Source: Synechococcus sp. 8F6
GTDB taxonomy: Bacteria; Cyanobacteriota; Cyanobacteriia; PCC-6307; Cyanobiaceae
Direction: 5' to 3'
Length of the DNA: 64,000 nucleotides
Assembly (NCBI RefSeq): GCF_002252665.1
Contig: NZ_NQKZ01000004.1
Coordinates: 62,001-126,000 of the forward strand
The number at the start of each line of letters is the position of its first letter. Within the stretch, counting starts at the first letter, position 1. Position numbers and translations under genes: made by a program. Below the pieces are notes generated by a model. That model ran no database searches and was not told the DNA's origin. It saw only the letters and a program-made list of their open reading frames with translations. Of this stretch, positions 1-10,422 are shown one piece after another.

Positions 1-45
1 CCAACGCTGCCAGCGCTTGAACACCATCCCAGCGCCTGAAGACGA

Positions 46-672
46 TCAGAGCAGATAAAGAATCCCGTATAGCACTACCCAGATGCCGTCCACAAAGTGC
101 CAGTAGAGCTCGGCCGCTTCCAGGCCGAAGTGATCGCTGGCGGTGTTGCGGCCGCCCTGGCGGGTTTGCAGGGCCACGATGGCAATGCAGATCACGCCAA
201 GGGTGACGTGCAGGCCATGGAAGCCGGTGAGGGCATAGAAGGTGCTGGCGAACAGGTTGTCGGTGAGGCCGAAGGGCAGGTTGAAGTATTCGACCATCTG
301 CCCGGCCAGGAAGATTGCACCCAGCCCGCCGGTGATCGCCAGCCAGAGGCGGCTGGCAGCGAGGTTGCCACCGCGGCATTCCTTGCCGGCCCGGTGGAAG
401 GTGAAGCTGCTGATGATCAGGACAACGGTGTTGATTGTGGGGAGCAGTAGTTCGAGTTCGTAGGTGCTGCCCTCCTGGAGGGGATTGACGGCCCGGAAGG
501 TGAGGTAGGCGGCGAAGAAGCCCGCGAAGGTCATGCCGTCGGCCACCAGGAAGGTGGCCAGGCCAAACAGACGGAAGTCGCCATGGCCCTCAGTGGCGTG
601 ATCGGCTGCGTGGTCTGTGGCTTGGTCGGCTGCGAGGCTGCCGGGATCCTGCAGGGGGGCGGTGCTGGTCAT
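46..672 (-). CDS. ctaE: Cytochrome c oxidase subunit III
   Basis: Subunit III of the aa3-type cytochrome c oxidase, a membrane subunit that supports subunit I; it carries no redox metal. The 208-residue product is rich in membrane segments and has the family motifs FHGLHVTLG and, at the C-terminus, ELYWHFVDGIWVVLYGILYL. The ATG at 672 was chosen because it overlaps the ctaD stop (ATGA) and gives the start MTSTAPLQD; the frame stays open further upstream but only inside ctaD. It is the last gene of a leftward ctaC-ctaD-ctaE operon. The first 30 or so residues are polar and poorly conserved in type. Family assignment is secure. Confidence 0.96.
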   Translation of the reverse strand: MTSTAPLQDPGSLAADQATDHAADHATEGHGDFRLFGLATFLVADGMTFAGFFAAYLTFRAVNPLQEGSTYELELLLPTINTVVLIISSFTFHRAGKECRGGNLAASRLWLAITGGLGAIFLAGQMVEYFNLPFGLTDNLFASTFYALTGFHGLHVTLGVICIAIVALQTRQGGRNTASDHFGLEAAELYWHFVDGIWVVLYGILYLL

Positions 673-2303
673 GCCTGGACCTCCTGGGGTACTTCCTGAT
701 GCTGGCCGTAGCCGTAGGGCTCGGTGACCAGCGGCGCTTCGCCAATCCAGTTTTCCACTGGGGGCGGCGAGCTGGTCAGCCACTCGGGGGTGAGGGCGTT
801 CCAGGGGTTGTCACCGGCAACCTTGCCGTTGATGGCCGTCACCACCACGTTGATCAGCAGCGGCAGGGTGCTGATCGCCATCAGCAGGGCGCCGACGCTG
901 CTCACCTGGTTGAGGGTGGTGAAGGTGGGGTCGTATTCCGCCACCCGGCGGGGCATGCCGTTGAGACCCAGCCAGTGCTGGGGGGCGAAGCAGAGGTTGA
1001 AGCCGATGAAGGTGAGCAGGAAGTGCAGCCGGCCCAGGTCTTCATTGAGGAGTCGCCCGGTGAACTTCGGATACCAGTGATAGAGCGAGCCGAAGATCAC
1101 AAACACCGTGCCGCCGTAGACGATGTAGTGGAAATGGCCCACCACGAAGTAGGTGTCATGCACGTGGATGTCGAAGGGCACCTGGGCCAGGGCCACACCG
1201 GTGATGCCGCCGAACACGAAATTCACGATGAAGGCGCAGGAAAACAGCATCGCCGAGTTGAGCGCAATCTTGCCGCCCCAGAGGGTGGCCAGCCAGTTGA
1301 AGAATTTGATGCCGGTGGGCACGGCGATGAATGATGTGGCGATCGTGAAGAACAGGCGCATCCAGGGCGGCGTGCCACTGGTGAACATGTGGTGGGCCCA
1401 GACGATCAAGCCCAGAAACACAATCGCCATGATCGAGTACACCATCGTGGTGTAGCCAAACAGGGGCTTGCGGGCGTGCACCGGCAGGATCTCACTCACC
1501 AGGCCGAAGGCCGGCAGCACCATGATGTACACCGCCGGGTGGGAATAGAACCAGAAGAGGTGCTGATAAACCACCACATTGCCCCCCAGGGCAGGGTTGA
1601 AGAAGCCCGTGTGGGCAATGATGTCAAAGCTCAGCAGGATCAAGGTGCCGGCCAGCACTGGCGTGGAGAGCACCACCAGGATGCTGGTGCCGAGCATGGC
1701 CCAGCAGTACATCGGCAGCTGCATCAGCTTGAGGCCAGGCCGGCGCAGCTTGAGGATGGTGGCGATGAAGTTGATGCCGCCGAAGATCGAGCTACCGCCC
1801 AGCAGCAGCACACTCAGGATCCACACCACCTGACCTGCTGCCGGGGTGGTGAGGCTCAGCGGGGGATAGGCGGTCCAGCCGGATTGGGCCGCAGCTCCTG
1901 CGATGAAGTAGCTGCTGATCAGCAGGATGCCGGCGGGGGGAATCAGCCAGAAGGCCACGGCATTGAGCCGCGGGAAGGCCATGTCGCGGGCCCCCACATA
2001 GAAGGGAATCAGGTAGTTGCCGAAGGCGCCGTTCACCACCGGCACGATCCAGAGGAAAATCATCACCGTGCCGTGCAGGGTGAGCACCTCGTTGTAGGTG
2101 TCGCGCGGCATGAAATCGGAGAGCGGCGTGGCCAGCTCGGTGCGAATGGCGCCAGCCAGGGCTCCGCCGATCAGATAGAAGACAAAGCCGCACACCAGAT
2201 ATTGCAGCCCGATCACCTTGTGATCGAGGCTGAAGCTGAAGTACCGCAACCAGCCCTGGGGTTGCAGGCTGCCGTTGAAGTCGCTCGGATTGGCGAGGGT
2301 CAT
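669..2303 (-). CDS. ctaD: Cytochrome c oxidase subunit I
   Basis: Catalytic subunit of the terminal oxidase, holding heme a and the heme a3-CuB site where O2 is reduced to water. The 544 residues include the heme a ligand in LTLHGT (H77), the CuB histidine-tyrosine pair in SHPAVY (H255, Y259), the CuB pair H304-H305 in WAHHMF, and the heme a3 and heme a ligands in VVGHFHY (H390, H392). Twelve membrane segments are expected for the family and the hydrophobicity fits. It starts 6 bp after ctaC and its stop overlaps the ctaE start. Length and motifs are typical of a functional aa3 oxidase. Confidence 0.98.
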   Translation of the reverse strand: MTLANPSDFNGSLQPQGWLRYFSFSLDHKVIGLQYLVCGFVFYLIGGALAGAIRTELATPLSDFMPRDTYNEVLTLHGTVMIFLWIVPVVNGAFGNYLIPFYVGARDMAFPRLNAVAFWLIPPAGILLISSYFIAGAAAQSGWTAYPPLSLTTPAAGQVVWILSVLLLGGSSIFGGINFIATILKLRRPGLKLMQLPMYCWAMLGTSILVVLSTPVLAGTLILLSFDIIAHTGFFNPALGGNVVVYQHLFWFYSHPAVYIMVLPAFGLVSEILPVHARKPLFGYTTMVYSIMAIVFLGLIVWAHHMFTSGTPPWMRLFFTIATSFIAVPTGIKFFNWLATLWGGKIALNSAMLFSCAFIVNFVFGGITGVALAQVPFDIHVHDTYFVVGHFHYIVYGGTVFVIFGSLYHWYPKFTGRLLNEDLGRLHFLLTFIGFNLCFAPQHWLGLNGMPRRVAEYDPTFTTLNQVSSVGALLMAISTLPLLINVVVTAINGKVAGDNPWNALTPEWLTSSPPPVENWIGEAPLVTEPYGYGQHQEVPQEVQA

Positions 2304-2309
2304 GGCGTC

Positions 2310-3128
2310 TCAGGTGGTGGTGCTGGCGGGGCTGTTCTGCTGCAGCCAGGTGGCGTAGGCCTCGGGTTCGTGCACCACAACGGTGGAGCGCATGCCGCCG
2401 TGGTACGGGCCGCACAGTTCGGCGCACACGATCGGGTAGCTGCCGGCCTTGGTGGCGGTGAAGGAGAGCACGGTGGGCTGGCCGGGGATCACGTCCTGCT
2501 TGAGGCGGAACTGGGGCACCCAGAAGGCGTGGATCACGTCGCGGGCTTCCATATGCAGCTCCACGGGTTGGCCGGTCGGCACGTGCAGCTCGCCACTGGT
2601 GATGTTGGCGTCGGGGTAATGGAAGATGAACGCAAATTGCATCGCCGTCACCTCAACCGGCAGCACGGCGCCGGTGGGTGCGGCATCCATGCCGGCCCCA
2701 CCGATCCCCCCCCACACCCTGGCCTGGGGCTCCATCGCCGCGTGGGCCATGGCGGAGTGGTCGTTGAGGTTCACCATGCCGCCCATGCGCTCGTAGATGT
2801 CGTAGCTGTAGATCCCAACGAATAAAACCACGATCGCGGGAATGGCCGTCCAGACGATTTCCAGCGGCAAATTCCCCTCAATGGCGAGGCCATCGCTGAG
2901 GTCACCGCTGGGGCGGCGGAATCGAAACAAGCTGTAAACCAGCAGGATCACGATGCCGAGAAACAGCACCGTGCCAATGCTGAACAAAACCTTAAAGAGG
3001 GCGTCATAGGTGGGAGCGTTGCTGCTGGCATCCAGCGGCAATATGTTGACGTTGTTGCCCACCCAAAGGCCTGTCAGCACAAGCGCTGTGGTGGCCGCGA
3101 TAATAGTGAGGACGGTACGAATCGGCAC
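2310..3128 (-). CDS. ctaC: Cytochrome c oxidase subunit II
   Basis: Subunit II of the aa3 oxidase; takes electrons from cytochrome c or plastocyanin through its CuA centre on the lumenal or periplasmic side. The C-terminal cupredoxin domain holds the CuA set C-AEL-C-GPY-H-GG-M (about C235, C239, H243 and M246 of 272 residues), with the further ligand in VIHAFWVPQF. Two hydrophobic segments precede it. I chose the GTG at 3128 because the protein then begins MPIRTVLTII directly before the first membrane segment; a TTG at 3203 would add 25 residues without clear support. First gene of the ctaC-D-E operon, divergent from ctaA. Confidence 0.95.
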   Translation of the reverse strand: MPIRTVLTIIAATTALVLTGLWVGNNVNILPLDASSNAPTYDALFKVLFSIGTVLFLGIVILLVYSLFRFRRPSGDLSDGLAIEGNLPLEIVWTAIPAIVVLFVGIYSYDIYERMGGMVNLNDHSAMAHAAMEPQARVWGGIGGAGMDAAPTGAVLPVEVTAMQFAFIFHYPDANITSGELHVPTGQPVELHMEARDVIHAFWVPQFRLKQDVIPGQPTVLSFTATKAGSYPIVCAELCGPYHGGMRSTVVVHEPEAYATWLQQNSPASTTT

Positions 3129-3278
3129 GGTGCGCTTTGCCCCTGAAGCCAGCCTATGGGGCGCTGCCTTCGGCTGCGGGGACAACGTTGATTTGGTTGG
3201 CAAAACAACGCGATGGCAGTGGGTTTCTGGGGCAAGGTTTCAGTCTTGAGATGTGCGGGAACCCTGATCCCTGCTTCT

Positions 3279-3300
3279 GGTCAAGCTGGCTAACTTGACC
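3279..3300. promoter_or_regulatory. Inverted repeat in the ctaC/ctaA divergent spacer
   Basis: GGTCAAG, eight bases, then CTTGACC form a perfect 7-bp inverted repeat 24 bp before the ctaA start, inside the spacer that separates the two divergent oxidase clusters. Size and symmetry suit a dimeric regulator operator. It has no T-run, so it is not an intrinsic terminator. It does not match the NtcA consensus (GTA-N8-TAC). Regulatory role is inferred. Confidence 0.45.
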
Positions 3301-3323
3301 CCACTTCCGGGAATGGCCTGGCC

Positions 3324-4277
3324 ATGGCGGCGGATCTCCACTCCCAACCAGGTCCAGCTCCCGACCTGGCGCTGCGTCACCGCCTCGGCTTGCTGGCGTC
3401 CCACCTGGTGGTGGCCCTGGTGGCCCTGGTGGGCATCGGCGGTGCCACCCGGGTGATGGAGGCCGGCCTGGCTTGCCCGGATTGGCCGCTTTGTTACGGG
3501 CGCCTGCTGCCGGGGCGCCAGATGAACCTCCAGGTGTTCCTGGAGTGGTTCCATCGGCTCGATGCCTTCGTCGTGGGCGTAGCCCTGCTGGTGCTGACTG
3601 GCGCCAGCATTCTCTGGCGCCGCCGGCTGCCGGCGTGGCTCCCCTGGATAGCCGGCGCAGCCTTGTTGCTGGTGGCTGTGCAGGGTGGGCTGGGGGCCCT
3701 CACCGTCACCCAGCTGCTGGCGGCTCCCTTGGTGACGGCCCATCTCACCACCGCCCTGGTGTTGGTGGCCCTCACCAGTGCCCTCTACCAGCGCCTCGCC
3801 ATGGCTGGTCGTGGCCTCGTGGTGCCGCCGCTCTGGTGGGGGCTGCTGGCGTCGACGGCCCTGGTGCTGGTGCTGGCCCAGTGCTTGCTGGGCGGTTCCA
3901 TGGCCAGTCAATGGGCCGCCGACCAATGCTTCAGTTCAGGAGAGGGTTGCCGGTGGTTGCTGGCCCACCGCCAGGTGGCGATGCCCGCGGCCCTGGCCGT
4001 GCTGGCCCTGGCGGCATCAACCCCGCTGCTGCCGGCGGGGCTCGGACAATTGCCAGCGCTGGCTCTTGGCTCCGCAGCGTTGGTGGTGGCCCAGGTTGCC
4101 CTCGGGGTCTTGACCCTGCGTCTCCAGCTTGAGGCGCCCCTGGTGACGATTGCTCACCAGCTCACCGCTGCCCTGCTCGTGGGCTTGCTGGCCGCCGTGG
4201 TCGCCCGCTGTTTGGGGCGTCGCTCGGCCCGATCCCTGTTGACGTCTGAGGTCCCCTCCGAGGTGGTTCATGGTTAG
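3324..4277 (+). CDS. ctaA: Heme A synthase (Cox15/CtaA family)
   Basis: Membrane enzyme that oxidises heme O to heme A for the aa3 oxidase. The 317-residue protein is almost entirely hydrophobic helices. The expected histidines occur in [27 protein letters not shown] and IAHQLTAAL, and a cysteine pair of the family lies in CPDWPLCYG near the first loop. The ATG at 3324 gives the start MAADLHSQ. Its 3' end overlaps ctaB by 8 bp, which suggests coupled translation. It stands divergent to ctaC-D-E, so cofactor synthesis and the oxidase flank a common control region. Confidence 0.95.
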   Translation: MAADLHSQPGPAPDLALRHRLGLLASHLVVALVALVGIGGATRVMEAGLACPDWPLCYGRLLPGRQMNLQVFLEWFHRLDAFVVGVALLVLTGASILWRRRLPAWLPWIAGAALLLVAVQGGLGALTVTQLLAAPLVTAHLTTALVLVALTSALYQRLAMAGRGLVVPPLWWGLLASTALVLVLAQCLLGGSMASQWAADQCFSSGEGCRWLLAHRQVAMPAALAVLALAASTPLLPAGLGQLPALALGSAALVVAQVALGVLTLRLQLEAPLVTIAHQLTAALLVGLLAAVVARCLGRRSARSLLTSEVPSEVVHG

Positions 4278-5277
4278 TGCAGCAGTGCCTGCAACGGCCG
4301 CTGCTTCGGTGGCGAATGCCCCAACTGCGGCCTCAGCGATCCGTCCTTCGGTGAAGCTGCCCGCCTGGTTGGAGGTGGCCAAGCCCCGCCTGATCCCCCT
4401 GCTGCTGGCTACCACCCTGGGCGGCATGGCCCTCAGTGCCGGTGGCCCCCCCAGCGGCGCCACCATCGCCTGCACCCTGGTGGGGGGCAGCCTGGCTTCG
4501 GCGGCGGCCGGGGTGCTCAATTGCCTGTGGGAGCAGGAGCTCGATGGGCGCATGCAACGCACCAGTCGCCGGGCCCTGCCCTCGGGGCGCCTCGCCCAGC
4601 GCCAGGCCTTCGCCCTGGCCATCGGCCTCACGGCCCTCTCGGTGGCGGTGTTGGTGATCGGTGTGAACCCGCTGGCCGCCAGCTTGTCGCTGCTGGGCCT
4701 GTGCAGCTATGTGCTGCTCTACACCGCCTTCCTCAAGCCTCGCACCACCCAGAACATCGTCATCGGCGGGGTGGCCGGTGCGATCCCGCCCCTGGTGGGG
4801 GCGGCGGCGGCCACCGGTGGCCTGGGTTGGTCGTCGTGGTGGCTGTTCTCGCTGGTGATGCTGTGGACGCCCGCCCACTTCTGGGCCCTGGCCCTGCTGC
4901 TCAAGGACGACTACCGATCGGTGGGGATTCCGATGCTGCCGGTGGTGAAGGGCGTGGTGGTCACCACCCGGGCGATCAGCCATTACGCCTGGGCCACGGT
5001 GGCCTTTAGCCTGCTCGGTGTGCTGGCCTTGCCCACTGGCGGCCTGCTCTACGGCCTGATGGTGCTGCCCTTCAACGCCCGTCTGCTCCAGCTCAGCGGC
5101 CGCTTGCGCGCCCAGCCCGATGATCCCCAGCGCGCCCGCGCCCTGTTCCGCTGGTCCATCTTTTACCTGTTTGGCATCTGCCTGCTGCTGCTGCTGGCCC
5201 GGCTGCCCCAGGCGGCGCTGATGGGCCCTGATCTGTTCAGCGTCTCGCTGTTTGCGCTGCCTACATTGGTCGGCTGA
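4270..5277 (+). CDS. ctaB: Protoheme IX farnesyltransferase (heme O synthase)
   Basis: UbiA-superfamily membrane prenyltransferase that adds a farnesyl group to protoheme IX to make heme O, the substrate of CtaA. The 335 residues contain the first acidic region [12 protein letters not shown] (about residue 80) and the second, [15 protein letters not shown] (about 215), with many membrane segments. The N-terminal 35 residues are alanine-rich and of low complexity. The ATG at 4270 lies inside the ctaA 3' end. Usual length and motifs; assignment firm. Confidence 0.96.
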   Translation: MVSAAVPATAAASVANAPTAASAIRPSVKLPAWLEVAKPRLIPLLLATTLGGMALSAGGPPSGATIACTLVGGSLASAAAGVLNCLWEQELDGRMQRTSRRALPSGRLAQRQAFALAIGLTALSVAVLVIGVNPLAASLSLLGLCSYVLLYTAFLKPRTTQNIVIGGVAGAIPPLVGAAAATGGLGWSSWWLFSLVMLWTPAHFWALALLLKDDYRSVGIPMLPVVKGVVVTTRAISHYAWATVAFSLLGVLALPTGGLLYGLMVLPFNARLLQLSGRLRAQPDDPQRARALFRWSIFYLFGICLLLLLARLPQAALMGPDLFSVSLFALPTLVG

Positions 5278-5294
5278 TTGGGCGGTCTGAGTCG

Positions 5295-6332
5295 GTGATC
5301 GAACTGCAGCAGCTCCGAAAGTGCTACGGCGGTGGCAAAGCCAGAGGTGGCAACTTGGCCGGTGGCGTGCTGGCCCTCGATGGGCTGACGCTGCAGGTGC
5401 CGGCCGGCAGCCTTTACGGCCTGCTGGGGCCCAATGGCGCCGGCAAGACCACTGCCCTGCGCATCCTCTGCACTCTGCTGGCCCCCGACAGCGGCAGCGT
5501 GCGGGTGGGCGGGGTTGATGCCCTGTCCGAGCCGCGGGCGGTGCGGCGCCTGCTGGGCTACGTGGCCCAGGAGGTGGCGATCGACAAGATCCTCACGGGC
5601 CGCGAACTGCTGCAGCTCCAGGGCGATCTGTATCACCTGCAGACCTCCGCGCGGAACCAGCGGATCGGCGAGTTGATCGAGCTGCTGGGCATGGCCGACT
5701 GGATCGATCGCCGCTGCGGCGGCTATTCAGGCGGCATGCGGCGCCGGCTGGATCTGGCGGCGGGTCTACTGCATCGCCCCCAGGTGCTGGTGCTCGATGA
5801 GCCCACCGTCGGCCTCGACATCGAGAGCCGGGCGGCCATCTGGGGTGTGCTGCGCCAGCTGCGGGATGGCGGCACCACTGTGCTGCTCAGCAGCCACTAC
5901 CTCGAGGAGGTGGATGCCCTGGCCGACCACCTGGCCATCATCGAAGCCGGTCGGGTGATCGCCGAAGGGGCGCCCTCGGTGCTCAAGGCGGCCCTCGGCG
6001 GCGATCGGGTGACCCTGCGGGTGCGGGAATTCAGCGACGCCGACGAGGCTGAGCGGGTGCGCAGCCTGCTGCACGCTTGTGCCGGTGTGCGCCAGGTGGT
6101 GGTGAACCAGGCCCAGGGCTTCTCCCTCAACCTGGTGATCGAGCACGACGGCGTGATCGAGCAGCTGCGCCGTCAGCTGGCCGAGGCCGACCTGCCGGTG
6201 TTTGCCCTGGCCCAGAGCCGCCCCAGCCTCGATGATGTCTACCTCCAGGCCACGGGCCGCACCTTGATGGATGCGGAGCTGGCCGTGGCCGGCAGTCGCG
6301 ATCCCAAGGCCGAACGCAAAGCGAGCATGTGA
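5295..6332 (+). CDS. ABC transporter ATPase, DrrA/daunorubicin-resistance type
   Basis: ATP-binding subunit of an ABC-2 exporter. Walker A is GPNGAGKTT (about residues 45-53), the signature region YSGGMRRRLDLA and Walker B VLVLDEPTVGLD follow, and there is the extended C-terminal part typical of the DrrA subfamily (345 residues). The start is GTG at 5295, 17 bp after ctaB. Its stop overlaps the start of the permease gene (TGATG), so the two form a pair. Placement behind ctaB suggests co-transcription with heme A genes, but the substrate cannot be told from sequence. Confidence 0.9.
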   Translation: MIELQQLRKCYGGGKARGGNLAGGVLALDGLTLQVPAGSLYGLLGPNGAGKTTALRILCTLLAPDSGSVRVGGVDALSEPRAVRRLLGYVAQEVAIDKILTGRELLQLQGDLYHLQTSARNQRIGELIELLGMADWIDRRCGGYSGGMRRRLDLAAGLLHRPQVLVLDEPTVGLDIESRAAIWGVLRQLRDGGTTVLLSSHYLEEVDALADHLAIIEAGRVIAEGAPSVLKAALGGDRVTLRVREFSDADEAERVRSLLHACAGVRQVVVNQAQGFSLNLVIEHDGVIEQLRRQLAEADLPVFALAQSRPSLDDVYLQATGRTLMDAELAVAGSRDPKAERKASM

Positions 6333-7207
6333 TGACCACCACCCTTCCCGTTCCCGTCCCGACCCGCGATCCCGCCCCGGGTTCACAGCCCGAGGCTTCC
6401 GCCCTGGCTGAGATCAGCCAGGAAACCCTGGCCCTAACCCGGCGTTTGTTTGTGCAGCTGCAGCGGCGGCCTTCCACCCTGGTGGCGGGGGTTCTGCAAC
6501 CGCTGATCTGGCTGGTGCTGTTCGGCGCTCTGTTCGCCAAGGCCCCGGAGGGCCTGCTGCCCGGCGGCATCAGCTATGGCCGCTTTCTGGGTGCCGGCGT
6601 GATCGTGTTCACCGCCTTCAGTGCGGCCCTCAATGCCGGGTTGCCGGTGATGTTTGATCGGGAATTCGGCTTCCTCAACCGCCTGCTGGTGGCGCCCCTG
6701 CGCTCGCGCAGCTCGATTGTGTTGGCTTCGGTGCTCTACATCACCTCCCTGAGCCTGGTGCAGAGCCTGGCGATCATGGGCACCGCTGCCCTGCTCGGCT
6801 ACGGCTGGCCGGGGGGCGCCGGAGTGTTGTTGGTGCTAGTGACGCTGCTGCTTCTGGTGTTTGCCGTCACGGCCCTGAGTTTGGGCTTGGCCTTCGCCCT
6901 GCCGGGGCATATCGAGTTGATCGCGGTGATCTTCGTGGCCAACCTGCCGCTGCTGTTTGCCAGCACCGCTTTGGCACCGCTGTCCTTCATGCCGGCCTGG
7001 CTGGGCTGGCTAGCGGCCCTAAATCCCCTTACCTTCGCGATTGAACCGATCCGTGCCGCCTACGCAGGACAGGTCTCCCTCACCGCCGTGGTGCTGGAGG
7101 CCCCCTACGGCCAGCTCAGCAGCGCCACCTGCCTCGGGGTGCTCGCCGTGTTGGCCGCCGGGTTGTTCCTGCTGATTCGGCCGCTGCTGGATCGCAAGCT
7201 CACCTAG
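6332..7207 (+). CDS. ABC-2 type transporter permease
   Basis: Membrane partner of the preceding ATPase. The 291-residue protein has a polar N-terminus of about 45 residues and then about six hydrophobic segments, with the family-like stretch MFDREFGFLNRLLVAPLRSR. The ATG at 6332 overlaps the upstream stop codon; a GTG directly before it (6329) is also in frame. Together with the ATPase it should form an exporter of a lipid, drug or polysaccharide type compound. The substrate is unknown. Confidence 0.9.
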   Translation: MTTTLPVPVPTRDPAPGSQPEASALAEISQETLALTRRLFVQLQRRPSTLVAGVLQPLIWLVLFGALFAKAPEGLLPGGISYGRFLGAGVIVFTAFSAALNAGLPVMFDREFGFLNRLLVAPLRSRSSIVLASVLYITSLSLVQSLAIMGTAALLGYGWPGGAGVLLVLVTLLLLVFAVTALSLGLAFALPGHIELIAVIFVANLPLLFASTALAPLSFMPAWLGWLAALNPLTFAIEPIRAAYAGQVSLTAVVLEAPYGQLSSATCLGVLAVLAAGLFLLIRPLLDRKLT

Positions 7208-7218
7208 CCACCCCTCCC

Positions 7219-7671
7219 GTGACCCAGCCCCCCAGCTTTCCACCGCCAGCCCGCCCCGACCTGGCGGATCGTCTGCTGGCGGCGGTGGCCGAACGGGACC
7301 AGCCCATGGCCGAGCGCCTGCTGCAACAGTGGGTGCACCGCCGCGGCCTCGCGGCCCTGGACGCTTTGGTGGCGGGGCCGCTGCTGGCCAGTCAGGGGGC
7401 TGAAGCCGCCCAGTGGTTGCAGGAACGGGCTGGCGGCGGAGCTCCCCTTGGGTTGGTGCCTGCGGTGCTGCAGCCCGAGCCGGAATGGCTTTCAGAGTCT
7501 GTTGAACAGGTTGTTGAACCCGTTGTTGAACCCATCCCCGCGGCGGTTCTCTCCCGTTCCTGGTCCCAACTGGCCGTGGTGCCCGACGGGGAGCCGGCGC
7601 CCGCACCCCGTGCCCTGGCGCCCCTGCGGGCCTGGCTTCCCGATGCCGACTCCCTTCCCTTAGCCAGCTGA
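7219..7671 (+). CDS. Hypothetical protein carrying a VEQVVEP repeat
   Basis: A 150-residue protein I do not recognise. The first 75 residues look like a helical domain (ADRLLAAVAERDQPMAERLL, then WVHRRGLAALDAL). After that comes a proline/acid-rich region with SVEQVVEPVVEPIP, encoded by a GTTGAAC-based DNA repeat found elsewhere in the window. The start is GTG at 7219. The stop is directly followed by the GTG of the NanE-like gene, so both are probably translated from one message. No signal peptide or membrane segment is visible. The repeat region is likely an insertion tolerated in a linker. Confidence 0.7.
   Translation: MTQPPSFPPPARPDLADRLLAAVAERDQPMAERLLQQWVHRRGLAALDALVAGPLLASQGAEAAQWLQERAGGGAPLGLVPAVLQPEPEWLSESVEQVVEPVVEPIPAAVLSRSWSQLAVVPDGEPAPAPRALAPLRAWLPDADSLPLAS
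7501..7533 (+). repeat. GTTGAAC repeat, locus A
   Basis: GTTGAACAG is followed by two copies of the 12-mer GTTGTTGAACCC. Read in frame it encodes VEQVVEPVVEP. The first 19 bases, GTTGAACAGGTTGTTGAAC, recur exactly on the minus strand at 53100-53118; related copies lie at 27799 and 41711. Confidence 0.85.
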
Positions 7672-8337
7672 GTGAAAGCTTCTGGACTGATCGTGTCGGT
7701 GCAGGCCCCCGAGGGCTCACCCCTGCGCGATCCCGATGTGATCGCGGCGATGGCGGAGGCCAGCCTTCGCAATGGCGCCAGTGGCGTGCGGCTGGAGAGT
7801 CCGGAGCACATCGGAGCCGTGCGGAGCCGTTGCCCCGACGCCTTGATCGTGGGGCTGTGGAAGCGCACCTACCCCGACAGCTCCGTGTACATCACCCCGG
7901 GCTGGGAGGAGATCCGCGCCGTGTGGGGGGCGGGCGCCGACGTGGTGGCGATCGATGCCACCGAACGCCACCGGCCCGGTGGAGAGACTCTCGAGCAGCT
8001 GATCAGCCGCGCGCGGCGGGAGTTGGGTGCCCTGCTGATGGCCGATGTCGACTCGCTGGCCAACGGCTTGCGGGCCGCCGCCCTCGGCTGCGACTGGGTG
8101 GGCACCACCCTGTATGGCTACACCGAGGCCACGGCTGCTTGCCAGCCGCCTGCCTGGGAGCTCTTGCCCCAGCTGAAGCAGCAGCTGCCCGCAGCGGTGA
8201 GCTTGATCTGTGAGGGCGGCATCGCCAGCCCCCAGCAGGCCCGTGGTGCCCTCGATGCCGGCGCGGATGCGGTGGTGGTGGGCACGGCTATCACCGGGGT
8301 GGACCTGCAGGTGGCGGCCTACGTGAAGGCCTGCTGA
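7672..8337 (+). CDS. Putative N-acetylmannosamine-6-phosphate 2-epimerase (NanE-like)
   Basis: TIM-barrel protein of the NanE family, which interconverts ManNAc-6-P and GlcNAc-6-P. The 221 residues show GLIVSVQAPEGSPL at the N-terminus, VYITPGWEEI, DATERHRPGG, the DVDS segment, GTTLYGYT and CEGGIASPQQARGALDAGADAVVVG, all in family order. The start is GTG immediately after the preceding stop. No sialic acid lyase or ManNAc kinase is nearby, so the physiological role is unclear; a role in amino-sugar salvage or another sugar phosphate is possible. It converges with groEL with a 22-bp gap. Confidence 0.82.
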   Translation: MKASGLIVSVQAPEGSPLRDPDVIAAMAEASLRNGASGVRLESPEHIGAVRSRCPDALIVGLWKRTYPDSSVYITPGWEEIRAVWGAGADVVAIDATERHRPGGETLEQLISRARRELGALLMADVDSLANGLRAAALGCDWVGTTLYGYTEATAACQPPAWELLPQLKQQLPAAVSLICEGGIASPQQARGALDAGADAVVVGTAITGVDLQVAAYVKAC

Positions 8338-8359
8338 GGGGCTGCCGAGCGGCTGGGCC

Positions 8360-10045
<1,686 letters not shown>

Positions 10046-10164
10046 TCAATTGTGATCAGGGTCCCACAGCGGCTGGCCGACGTGGTAGCGGACCACGGTG
10101 GGGAAAGCCGAATCGCCCGCAGCCCCAGGCTGCTGAACGGCTCCAGGCTCGATAGGGTCGGGCG

Positions 10165-10404
10165 ATGGAAGATCTGCTCCAAACGGCCCTGGAGAGCGCC
10201 GACGAAGCGATTTCGCTGTCTCCGGCCTCCAGTGCCAACGCCATGATCTTCGTGCTGGTGGCGGCGTTTGGCGTCGTGATGGCGCTGGTGTACGTGCCGG
10301 TGCGGTTGTTTCTCACGATCACGGCCCGCAGCCGACGCCTGAGGCTGCTGCAGCGGATTCGCCGCCTGCGCGAGGAGCTGGGCCAGCCGATCACCAACCC
10401 CTGA
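10165..10404 (+). CDS. Small membrane protein, unknown function
   Basis: A 79-residue protein that I do not recognise. One membrane segment is visible at about residues 26-50 (ANAMIFVLVAAFGVVMALVY), followed by an arginine-rich, probably cytoplasmic tail (ARSRRLRLLQRIRRLREELG) that could form an amphipathic helix. ATG start at 10165. It sits divergent from groEL and convergent with fabG. The positive-inside rule places its C-terminus in the cytoplasm. Confidence 0.65.
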   Translation: MEDLLQTALESADEAISLSPASSANAMIFVLVAAFGVVMALVYVPVRLFLTITARSRRLRLLQRIRRLREELGQPITNP

Positions 10405-10422
10405 GGGCTCCTGCTTGGGGAA

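Noticed and set aside
1389-2825. Long open frame (478 codons) antisense to ctaD and ctaC
   Set aside because: Composition is His/Gln/Gly-rich as expected for the complement of a GC-rich membrane protein gene; ctaD and ctaC have full motif support on the other strand.
3129-3323. NtcA site in the ctaC-ctaA spacer
   Set aside because: No GTA-N8-TAC was found; the visible inverted repeat has different half-sites.
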